Source: CAYMKL01 sp964390805
GTDB taxonomy: Bacteria > Chloroflexota > Anaerolineae > VGOG01
Reading direction: 5' to 3'
DNA: 57,015 nt
Assembly: GCA_964390805.1 (NCBI GenBank)
Contig: CAYMKL010000031.1
Span: forward strand, 1 to 57,015
Shown: positions 40,377-47,764 of the stretch, piece by piece
Layout of the letters: every line of letters begins with the position of its first letter
How positions within the stretch are numbered: the stretch's first letter is position 1
Made by a program: the position numbers and the translations under genes
The notes under the pieces: generated by a model
Seen by the model: only the letters and a program-made list of their open reading frames with translations
What the model was told of the DNA's origin: nothing
Databases searched by the model: none

Positions 40377-40468
40377 ATTGGTCACCCGACCAGGAAAAGA
40401 TTGGACATCTGTCCAATACGAAAATCCCCCAGAAGGCCATTGCGTCCGGGGGATTTTTGTTGTATAAT
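40377..40468 (+). promoter_or_regulatory. Promoter cassette copy D for the transport operon
   Basis: A weak palindrome ATTGGTCACCCGACCAGG (40377-40394) is followed by ATTGGACATCTGTCCAAT (40400-40417) and a stem AAAATCCCCC...GGGGGATTTT (40421-40456). It contains -35 TTGCGT (40440-40445), then a 17-bp spacer and TATAAT (40463-40468). Palindrome to -10 is 45 bp. The permease ATG at 40503 is 34 bp beyond the -10. A perfect palindrome CGAGTACTCG lies at 40483-40492 in the leader. Confidence 0.75.
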
Positions 40469-40502
40469 GAGTCTAGAGAGAGCGAGTACTCGTTGAGGTA
40501 AT

Positions 40503-43385
40503 ATGAACCTATTCTCTACCCTTTTCTCTACCTTCCTTCTGGCAGCCAGGCGCCTCTGGAATCACCGTCTGCTGATGCTCTGCTTGTTGGTGGGACTGGT
40601 GGCGGCAGTGGGGCTGCTGTCCAGCGTCCCGCTGTACGCCGACGCTGCCCATCACCAACTGTTGCAGGGCGAGTTGACCGAAGCAGGTACTCATCGCCCG
40701 CCCTTTGCCTTTCTGTGGCGCTACGTTGGCGCCTGGCACGGCGACACTGCCTGGGATACCTACACGCCAACCGACGAATACCTGTCTCAGCAGGCAGCGG
40801 ATATGGTCGGGCTGCCGCTGGTCTCTACGGTGCGGCACGTTCAGACCACCAACTTGCGTCTCTTTCCCGCCACCGAAGCACAGGGCTTTGCCAAAGACGA
40901 GCCGCTGCTGTGGACCAATCTGGGTTTCATCAGCGGACTGGAAGACCACATTGAGGTGATAGAGGGCACCTTCCCTTCCCCTCCCATCGGAGGATCACCC
41001 GGCGACAACGGCGGTCACGCTATAGAAATCCTACTCAGCCAGGCGCTAGCCGGGCAGTTGGGCCTACAGATCGGCGAGCGATACATCCTGTTCGGCAGCG
41101 GGAAGGAGGGAGGCCAACTCCCGGTTCAGATCGCCGGGGTGTGGCGACCCATAAACGCCCTGGAGCCCTTTTGGTTTTACCAGCCCAGCGCCTTTGACGA
41201 GGTGTTGCTGACCTCGGAAGCGGCCTTTGTGGCACAGGTGGCGCCTGTGCTGGAAACGCCGGTCTCCCTGGCCGCATGGTACCAGATCTTTGACGGGAGC
41301 CAGGTCCGCGCCGCCGATGTGCCAGAGCTGCTGAACCGGATCACCGCCGTCGAGTCACGGATCACTGCTCTGCTGGAGCACACCACCCTCGACGTTTCAC
41401 CCGTCGAAGCACTCAGCACCTATCGCCGGGCGGCCCAATCACTGACGGTCATGCTCGGTCTGTTCAGCATTCCCATGGTGGGGCTGGTGATCTATTTCAT
41501 CGGATTGATCGCTGCGATGGTCGTACGTCGGGGCCAGAGCGAAATCGCCACGCTACGCAGCAAGGGCACGACCCGAGCGCAGGTGGTGGGCATTTACTTT
41601 CTGGAAGGGATTCTGGTCGGCGCAGCGGGGTTGGCCGGGGGCTTGCTGTTGGGGCACTGGCTGGCGGGGTTGATGGACCAGACACGTACTTTTCTCGCGG
41701 TGGACGTGGGCGCCATTTCACTGCCGACCACCTTTTCACCAACAGTCCTGGGGTACGGCTTGCTAGGCGTGGGACTGGCGCTGTTGGCGCTTTTGGCCCC
41801 GGCCCTGGGAGCCTCGCGCCATACCATCGTGACCTTCAAATGGGAGCGGGCCCGCGCGCTAGTGCGCCCCCTGTGGCAGCGTTACTTTTTCGACCTATTC
41901 CTGTTAGTACCGGCCCTCTATGGCTGGTACATCCTGCGCCGACAGGGCACGATTACCACCCTGGGGCGCGGCGACGACCCCTTTTCCAACCCATTGCTCT
42001 TTCTGGTACCATCGCTCTTTTGCTTCTCTCTGGCATCTCTCTTTGTGCGCGTCTTTCCCCGGCTAATGGGCGCCCTGGCCTGGCTGGCCGACCGGTTGCC
42101 GAGCACGACGGTTCTGCTGACGCTGCGGCAACTGGCCCGTGCGTCGGGGCAATACACCGGGCCGCTTCTCCTGCTGAGCCTGACCCTCAGCCTGGCCACC
42201 TTCACCGCTTCGATGGCGGTCACGCTGGACGACCACCTGCAAGATTCAGTGTACTACCAGGTGGGCGCCGACCTGAACCTGGCCGAACTGGGTGAGAGCA
42301 CCGGGACCGCCGAGCAGCCGGCCCTCCTTGGCCAGCCCGAAGCGACACAAGGGGAAACAGGCGAGGATGAACCGCGCTGGCTCTTTTTGCCGGTCAGCGA
42401 ACACCTGCGGGTGACGGGGGTGCAGGCGGCGACGCGGGTGGGCGATTATAGCGCCACGTCCAATATCGGCGGAAAGACGCAGACGGGGAGGCTGTTGGGC
42501 GTGGACCGGATTGATTTGCCGGCGACGGCCTTTTTCCGGCCCGACTTTGCCGACGGGGAGCCGTTGGGCGAACTGATGAACCGCCTGGCGGTGGACCCGG
42601 CCGGGGTCCTGGTCAGCCGCGACTTTTTGGCGCGGCACGGTCTGAAGGTGGGTGATCCCCTGCGACTGACCGTCAGCACCGAGGGCGAGGCCCACGAGAT
42701 CGCCTTTACCATCGTTGGCCCCTTGAAGCTCTTTCCCACCCTCTATCCCCAGGACGGGCCCTTTTTCGTCGCCAACCTGGACACTATTCACCAGGGAATG
42801 GGCGGCGTCTTTCCCTACAACGTGTGGCTGACCACTGACCCAGATGTGCCTGGTGAGGCGATCCTGGCTGGCGTGCGGGAACGGGGGCTGATCATCGTCA
42901 CGGCGTCCGATGCCCGGGCGACCATCCTGGCCGAGCAGACCCGTCCGGAGCGGCAAGGGCTCTTTGGCCTGCTGTCGGTCGGGTTCCTGGCAGCAGCGGC
43001 GCTGACGGTGTTGGGCTTTCTGGTGTACGCCATCGGCTCTTTCCAACGGCGCTTCATCGAGCTGGGAATGTTGCGAGCCGTGGGTCTGTCGGCCCTGCAA
43101 ATGGCGGGCTATCTGGCCGGCGAGCAGGCGTTGCTCATCCTGACCGGCGCGGGATTGGGTACGGGCTTGGGCGTGTGGGCCAGCAGCTTATTCATCCCCT
43201 ACTACCAAGTAGGGGCGGACAAGACGGCGCTAGTGCCACCCTTTGTGGTGCACATCGCCTGGAGCGAGTTGCGGACCATTTACGCTGTGTTTGGGGCGAT
43301 GTTTGTGGTGGCGGTGAGTGTGCTGATTGCATTGCTGGTCCGTATGAAAGTGTTTGAGGCGGTAAAGCTTGGTGAGGTAGGATGA
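40503..43385 (+). CDS. FtsX/MacB-type ABC transporter permease (two FtsX domains)
   Basis: This 960-aa permease has an N-terminal helix (LMLCLLVGLVAAVGLLSSVP), a ~270-residue extracellular domain, and a first FtsX core of four helices (MLGLFSIPMVGLVIYFIGLI, ...RRGQSEIATLRSKGTTRAQV). A second long extracellular domain and a second FtsX core follow (GLLSVGFLAAAALTVLGFLV; FIELGMLRAVGLSALQMAGY). This is the layout of large lipoprotein-release or MacB-like exporters that move substrates out of the membrane rather than in. GAGGT precedes ATG 40503. It overlaps the ATPase start by 4 bp, so the two form one transporter. Confidence 0.9.
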   Translation: MNLFSTLFSTFLLAARRLWNHRLLMLCLLVGLVAAVGLLSSVPLYADAAHHQLLQGELTEAGTHRPPFAFLWRYVGAWHGDTAWDTYTPTDEYLSQQAADMVGLPLVSTVRHVQTTNLRLFPATEAQGFAKDEPLLWTNLGFISGLEDHIEVIEGTFPSPPIGGSPGDNGGHAIEILLSQALAGQLGLQIGERYILFGSGKEGGQLPVQIAGVWRPINALEPFWFYQPSAFDEVLLTSEAAFVAQVAPVLETPVSLAAWYQIFDGSQVRAADVPELLNRITAVESRITALLEHTTLDVSPVEALSTYRRAAQSLTVMLGLFSIPMVGLVIYFIGLIAAMVVRRGQSEIATLRSKGTTRAQVVGIYFLEGILVGAAGLAGGLLLGHWLAGLMDQTRTFLAVDVGAISLPTTFSPTVLGYGLLGVGLALLALLAPALGASRHTIVTFKWERARALVRPLWQRYFFDLFLLVPALYGWYILRRQGTITTLGRGDDPFSNPLLFLVPSLFCFSLASLFVRVFPRLMGALAWLADRLPSTTVLLTLRQLARASGQYTGPLLLLSLTLSLATFTASMAVTLDDHLQDSVYYQVGADLNLAELGESTGTAEQPALLGQPEATQGETGEDEPRWLFLPVSEHLRVTGVQAATRVGDYSATSNIGGKTQTGRLLGVDRIDLPATAFFRPDFADGEPLGELMNRLAVDPAGVLVSRDFLARHGLKVGDPLRLTVSTEGEAHEIAFTIVGPLKLFPTLYPQDGPFFVANLDTIHQGMGGVFPYNVWLTTDPDVPGEAILAGVRERGLIIVTASDARATILAEQTRPERQGLFGLLSVGFLAAAALTVLGFLVYAIGSFQRRFIELGMLRAVGLSALQMAGYLAGEQALLILTGAGLGTGLGVWASSLFIPYYQVGADKTALVPPFVVHIAWSELRTIYAVFGAMFVVAVSVLIALLVRMKVFEAVKLGEVG

Positions 43386-44488
43386 TAGAGGACGAACGAC
43401 GAATGACAGACGCTCCGTTGATTATTTGCGACAATCTAGTAAGAATCTACAAAGTCGTCAACTTGGAAGTCGTCGCTCTCCAGGGCCTGGACCTGACTGT
43501 CGCCCCGGGCGAGATGTTGGGCATCGTCGGCCCGTCGGGCAGTGGCAAGTCCACGCTGCTGAACATCCTGGGCGGCCTGGACCGGCCCTCGGCCGGACGG
43601 GTGATGGTGGCCGACCAAGAGTTGCTCAAGCTTTCGGACCGGGCACTGGACCGCTACCGCCGCACCCAGGTGGGCTTTGTCTGGCAACAGACGGCCCGTA
43701 ACCTGATCCCTTACCTCTCGGCGCGACAGAACGTCGAGCTACCGATGACGGTGGCCGGTGTGGGGCTCCGCGAGAAGCGCGCTCGGTCGCGGGAGTTGCT
43801 GGAAGCAGTGGGCTTGTGGGAGCACCGCAAGCACCGACTGGCGCAGCTCTCCGGCGGACAGCAGCAGCGGGTGGCCATCGCTTCAGCCCTGGCCAATCGG
43901 CCCACGCTCCTGCTGGCCGACGAGCCCACCGGCGAAGTGGATTCGGCCACCGCTCAAGATATGGTGGCCTTGTTACGTGAATTCAACCAGACCTATGGCC
44001 TGACGACCATCATCGTCACCCACGACGCGCAGATCGCGCGCCAGGTGGACCGAGTCGTTGCCATCCGCGACGGCAGAACCAGCAGCGAAGTGATCAGAGC
44101 AGAGAGCAGAGAGGAGAGAGGAGAGAAGGACGGTGGACTCGCCTCTCTAGACTCTCATCTCTCCTCTCCCGACTCTACTCTCTACTCTGAGTACGTGGTG
44201 GTGGATTCGGCAGGGCGGTTGCAGGTACCTAAGGAGTATCTGGAGCAAGTCGGCGTCGGCGACCGAGCGACGCTGGAGGTGACAGATGAAGCCATTTTGA
44301 TCCGACCCGTGGCCGGTCGCCAAAGGGTCGCCGCACCGCTGCTAGAAGGTTTGGAGGAGGAGCCGCCCGCCCCACGCCAGAGCGGGTTACGGCAGTGGTG
44401 GGCGGGGATGAGAAAGCGTTCAGTGTCGGCTCGACTGAGCGGTTCGGCTGAGCTCACCGAAGCCTCGCCGAAGTCAGGAGGAGGGTGA
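43382..44488 (+). CDS. MacB-type ABC ATPase with C-terminal AbrB-like domain
   Basis: This 368-aa ATPase of the LolD/MacB group has Walker A GIVGPSGSGKSTLLNILGGL, signature QLSGGQQQRVAIASALA, Walker B LLLADEPTGEVD and H-loop IVTHDAQ. After an insert encoded by a palindromic repeat (44095-44192), residues about 275-315 read YVVVDSAGRLQVPKEYLEQV GVGDRATLEV. This is like an AbrB/SpoVT swapped-hairpin domain, which normally binds DNA or dimerises. A fusion of this kind is unusual and could link the transporter to gene control. The start at 43382 overlaps the permease stop (ATGA); ATG 43403 with GAGG upstream is an alternative and gives a more standard N-terminus. Confidence 0.88.
   Translation: MIEDERRMTDAPLIICDNLVRIYKVVNLEVVALQGLDLTVAPGEMLGIVGPSGSGKSTLLNILGGLDRPSAGRVMVADQELLKLSDRALDRYRRTQVGFVWQQTARNLIPYLSARQNVELPMTVAGVGLREKRARSRELLEAVGLWEHRKHRLAQLSGGQQQRVAIASALANRPTLLLADEPTGEVDSATAQDMVALLREFNQTYGLTTIIVTHDAQIARQVDRVVAIRDGRTSSEVIRAESREERGEKDGGLASLDSHLSSPDSTLYSEYVVVDSAGRLQVPKEYLEQVGVGDRATLEVTDEAILIRPVAGRQRVAAPLLEGLEEEPPAPRQSGLRQWWAGMRKRSVSARLSGSAELTEASPKSGGG
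44095..44192. repeat. GAGAG-rich palindromic insertion inside the ATPase gene
   Basis: AGAGCAGAGAGCAGAGAGG... is complementary to ...CTCTCCTCTCCCGACTCTAC at the other end, so the segment can fold on itself. It encodes ESREERGEKDGGLASLDSHL then SSPDSTLYSE, a linker between the ATPase and AbrB-like parts. Confidence 0.6.
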
Positions 44489-44557
44489 ATGTATGGACAG
44501 TTGAGACAGCCAAGCCAATACTTGAGGAGACAAAGCGTGAGACACAGGAGATGGTAT

Positions 44558-44701
44558 CTGTTCACCTTGTGCTCGCAGCGGACCCTAGTCCGCTGCCCTG
44601 AGCGCGCAGTCGGGTGCCGAAAACCGCTGGACCTACTTGGTCAGGGTCACAACGGGCTGTCGAGGTCGCTGGACTAGGGTCCAGCGGGAGCAAGTGAACA
44701 G
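44558..44701. repeat. Nested inverted repeat; candidate structured RNA between two operon genes
   Basis: Outer arms CTGTTCACCTTGTGCTC and GAGCAAGTGAACAG pair. Inside are two perfect hairpins, GCAGCGGAC/GTCCGCTGC (44575-44596) and CGCTGGAC/GTCCAGCG (44667-44686), plus CCCTGA/TCAGGG (44596-44601 with 44641-44646). The two hairpins can also pair with each other. The 291-bp gap (44489-44779) has no credible ORF. No known RNA family was recognised. Confidence 0.55.
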
Positions 44702-44779
44702 CTACAAGAGATGTACGGTCGGCGACGAGGATGCACCGAGAGCTGACTGGAAACTAAGCTTTTCAAGAGAGGTGGAAAA

Positions 44780-47494
44780 ATGAGAAAGAAACTGCTTTTT
44801 GTCATGTTGATCGTATCGCTGCTGTTAGCCGCTTGTGCCAAGAAGGAAGAGGCACCGGTCTCTACACCTGTCCCGGCGACGCCCGTTCCGGCGACGCCCG
44901 TTCCGGCAACGCCTGTCCCGGCGACACCGGAGGCCGGGGAGGAGCCGACCACCATCCTCTTTGCTGTCAGCGACTTTCAACAGCCGCTCTATGAGGGCCT
45001 CATCGAATCATTCGAGGAGGCCAACCCCAATATCCGCGTGAGTCTGGTGTCCATCAACGAGGTGCTGGGGCTTGACCTGCTGGGAGGCGAGGCGCCCGAG
45101 GATGCTTGGGAACGCCTGGCCTCGCGGGCCGATGTCATTAACGGGAGTGCCGATCGGGAGGCGGTACAGCAGGGCCTGGTCCGCGATCTCACGCCCCTTA
45201 TCCAGACCGATCCCGACTTTCAGCCCGACGACTTTTACCCTGGCGCGCTGGAGAGCAATCAGTGGGATGGCGGCACCTGGTCACTGCCAACAAGAGTGAT
45301 GTTTGAGCTGATCTTCTACGACAAAGATGCCTTTGACGAGGCGGGCGTGTCTTATCCCGAGCCGGGTTGGAGCTGGAATGATTTCCTCGCCAAAGCCAAA
45401 GCGCTGACGGTTCGCGAAGGAGGCAAGGTGACCCGCTGGGGCTTTGTCCAGCCCTCGTCCATCCATTTGCCCTTCATCGAAGGGCGCGTGGGGCCGCTGA
45501 TTGACCAGACCACGGACCCGCCCACCCCGCGCTTTGATCAGCCCGAGGTGGCCGAGGCCATACGCTGGTACGTGGACCTGTATCTGAAAGAGGAGGTCGT
45601 GCCCGTTTTTGACGAAGAGGAGGGAGCGCTCGCATCCCAGGGGCAGGCGTTGGTCGAAAGCGGAGATGCGCCGATGTGGCACGAGCCATCCGCCCTTTGG
45701 GCATACCGCAAGGAACAGGGCAACCGGGGCGTTGTCCCCTACCCGGTGGACGCGCCCGACTCGCAGACGACGCTGATCATGACGCAGGACATGTCTATGA
45801 GCGCTGGGACGGCCTACCCCGACGCTGCCTGGCGCTGGATGGACTTTCTGAGCCGGCAAGACACCAGTCGGCAGGGGCCTCTTGTCCGCTTTCTCCCTGC
45901 CCGCCGCTCGGTGGCCGAGTCCATTGGCTTCTGGGATGAGATGGATGAGGAGTTGACCGATGCCCTGCGCTACGCCATTGATCATGGCTACGTATCGCAA
46001 ACGACGACCGGCTATGACCCTTTCTTTGAGACGCTGGAAGCAGCCCTCTCGGGAGAAAAGTCGGTAGAAGACGCCCTGGCCGAGGCGCAGGCACAGGCCG
46101 AGGCCGACATCCAGGAGGCACAGGCCGGCCAGGCTGAGGCCACACCAGTGCCTACCGTGGTCGTCGCTGCGCCAGAAGAGGAGGAGCCGGCCGGCGAGGG
46201 GGCAGTTACGATCATCTTTAACGCCGGCGTCGGCGTCCTGAGCGCGCAAGCGTACCGCGACGCGGCCCTTCAGTTCCACCAGGCGCATCCTGACATCCAG
46301 GTCGAAATCCAGATACCCGATTTGACCGACACTTCTATCAGCATGCAGAGCGTTGCCGGGAGCTCCGATTGCTTCCAGTGGACACCCGACATTCAGAACC
46401 CGGAGAACCAGGCAGCCATCCTCGGCCTGAAGCCATTCCTGGACGCCGATCCGTCCTTTACCACGGATGATTTCTATCCATCGGTGCTGGAAAGGTTTAC
46501 CTGGCAGGGGCAACTGTGGGGCCTGCCGGTCGAGCTGCAACCCTTCGTCATCGAATACAACAAAGACCTGTTCGAGGCCGCCCGCGCAGACGATCCGGCA
46601 CTGGACTGGACCACCGACGACTTCGTAGAGTTGGCCGCAAACCTGACCCGGGGCGAGGGGGAGGATAAGCAGTACGGCTTTGTGCCCCAGTACTTCGAGG
46701 TCAATGACCTGCTGCTGCTGATTGAACCGCGGGGAGCCCGGCTGGTTGACGAGAGCGCCGATCCCCCAACTCTTACCCTCAACGACCCGGCCACCGTCGA
46801 GGCGGTGCGCTGGTACGCGGGGCTGTCTACAGAGTATGAGGTCAAGCCAGTCTTTTTGGCCGACATAGCCGACCTTGTCGCCAAGGCCAATGCGGTCTTC
46901 ATAGAGCGGGAGGCGCTCATCAGCGAGGGTCGGGCGGCGATGTGGACCTATGTGGGGGCGCCTGCCCAGGTGGGTGATCGCGACCAGCTAAACATCGGTG
47001 TGGCTCCCTTGCCCGCCGGCATACACGGCGCTAGCGGCAGCGGCACGGCCACTGGTTACTTTGTCTCGGCCCAAACAGAGATCCGCCAAGCCTGCTGGCA
47101 ATGGATCACCTTCCTCACCGAGCAGCCGGGTCTGACGCAGGGCTTGCCGGCCCGCCGCTCCGTTGCCGAATCCGATGCCTACCCTCAGCAAGTGGGTGCC
47201 GAGCGTGCGAAGGTCTACCTGGCCAGCGTCGCCGGTGCGGAACGCCCCTCTGTCTTTGACATTTTGACCGGACAGGGATGGTTGGTCGGTGGGATGTATT
47301 GGCTGGGCCGGGCCTACAGTCAGGTGGTAGACGGTGAAGCCAGCGTCGAAGAGGCGCTCAACGCCGCCCAAAGGATGTTCGACGATTACCGGGCCTGCGT
47401 CGTCGTCAAAGACGCCGTCTCCAATCAGGATGAGTGGGCGGCATGCCTGTTGGAAGTGGACCCCACCTTGCCGGCTTTCCTGTTTGGTCAATAG
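44780..47494 (+). CDS. Lipoprotein with two tandem solute-binding (SBP family 1-like) domains
   Basis: The protein has 904 aa. Lipobox LLAAC is followed by VPATP repeats, a first sugar-type solute-binding domain (about 55-430; FAVSDFQQPLYEGLIESFEE, GWSWNDFLAKAKALTV) and an Ala/Gln-rich helix. After a second short linker comes a homologous second domain (about 475-904; TWQGQLWGLPVELQPFVIEY NKDLFEAA, LPARRSVAESDAYPQQ). Both halves share the FLPARRSVAES-type motif and 'DDFYPxxLE' segment, showing internal duplication. Binding proteins serve importers, yet no MalF/MalG-type permease is present; the neighbours are MacB-type parts. It may be a sensor or capture subunit of an atypical exporter. GAGGTGG lies before ATG 44780. 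Confidence 0.87.
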   Translation: MRKKLLFVMLIVSLLLAACAKKEEAPVSTPVPATPVPATPVPATPVPATPEAGEEPTTILFAVSDFQQPLYEGLIESFEEANPNIRVSLVSINEVLGLDLLGGEAPEDAWERLASRADVINGSADREAVQQGLVRDLTPLIQTDPDFQPDDFYPGALESNQWDGGTWSLPTRVMFELIFYDKDAFDEAGVSYPEPGWSWNDFLAKAKALTVREGGKVTRWGFVQPSSIHLPFIEGRVGPLIDQTTDPPTPRFDQPEVAEAIRWYVDLYLKEEVVPVFDEEEGALASQGQALVESGDAPMWHEPSALWAYRKEQGNRGVVPYPVDAPDSQTTLIMTQDMSMSAGTAYPDAAWRWMDFLSRQDTSRQGPLVRFLPARRSVAESIGFWDEMDEELTDALRYAIDHGYVSQTTTGYDPFFETLEAALSGEKSVEDALAEAQAQAEADIQEAQAGQAEATPVPTVVVAAPEEEEPAGEGAVTIIFNAGVGVLSAQAYRDAALQFHQAHPDIQVEIQIPDLTDTSISMQSVAGSSDCFQWTPDIQNPENQAAILGLKPFLDADPSFTTDDFYPSVLERFTWQGQLWGLPVELQPFVIEYNKDLFEAARADDPALDWTTDDFVELAANLTRGEGEDKQYGFVPQYFEVNDLLLLIEPRGARLVDESADPPTLTLNDPATVEAVRWYAGLSTEYEVKPVFLADIADLVAKANAVFIEREALISEGRAAMWTYVGAPAQVGDRDQLNIGVAPLPAGIHGASGSGTATGYFVSAQTEIRQACWQWITFLTEQPGLTQGLPARRSVAESDAYPQQVGAERAKVYLASVAGAERPSVFDILTGQGWLVGGMYWLGRAYSQVVDGEASVEEALNAAQRMFDDYRACVVVKDAVSNQDEWAACLLEVDPTLPAFLFGQ

Positions 47495-47504
47495 CTCGAC
47501 AAGG

Positions 47505-47742
47505 GTCATTGCGAACTGCTCCATGGCGTGGTCGCGCCACTCATTGGACAAGAAACAAGCCGCCGCGTGCAAAGCCCGGGGAGCGAACGCCGGTTGAGTA
47601 GCGCAGCGTATCGAAACCAAGTGAGCGGCTCTCTGCATAACCCGCTTGGCCTCGATACGTCGCTTCGCTCCTACTCGGCCGGCGCTGGCGGGTTTCTTGC
47701 CCAATGAGTGGCACGAAGCGCCATGTGTAGCTCGCAATGACA
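47505..47742. repeat. Long inverted repeat (about 115-bp arms) in the transport operon
   Basis: The left arm begins GTCATTGCGAACTGCTCCAT, passes CACTCATTGG and reaches GCGTATCGAAACCAAG. The right arm is its imperfect reverse complement, ending ATGGCGC...AGCTCGCAATGACA read backwards. It fills the gap between the tandem binding-protein gene and the HlyD-like gene and could form a hairpin of ~240 nt in the mRNA. The ends share the GTCATTGCGA word with 35488-35575. Confidence 0.75.
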
Positions 47743-47764
47743 CGCAAGCGTGAGGTGTTTGACA

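Noticed and set aside
44489..44779. Group II intron or other named ribozyme
   Set aside because: The folding is suggestive, but no domain V-like sequence or intron-encoded protein was found, and the flanking genes are complete.
45281..46540. 419-codon minus-strand frame opposite the tandem binding-protein gene
   Set aside because: Composition is that of an antisense shadow, and the plus strand has a signal peptide and two binding domains.
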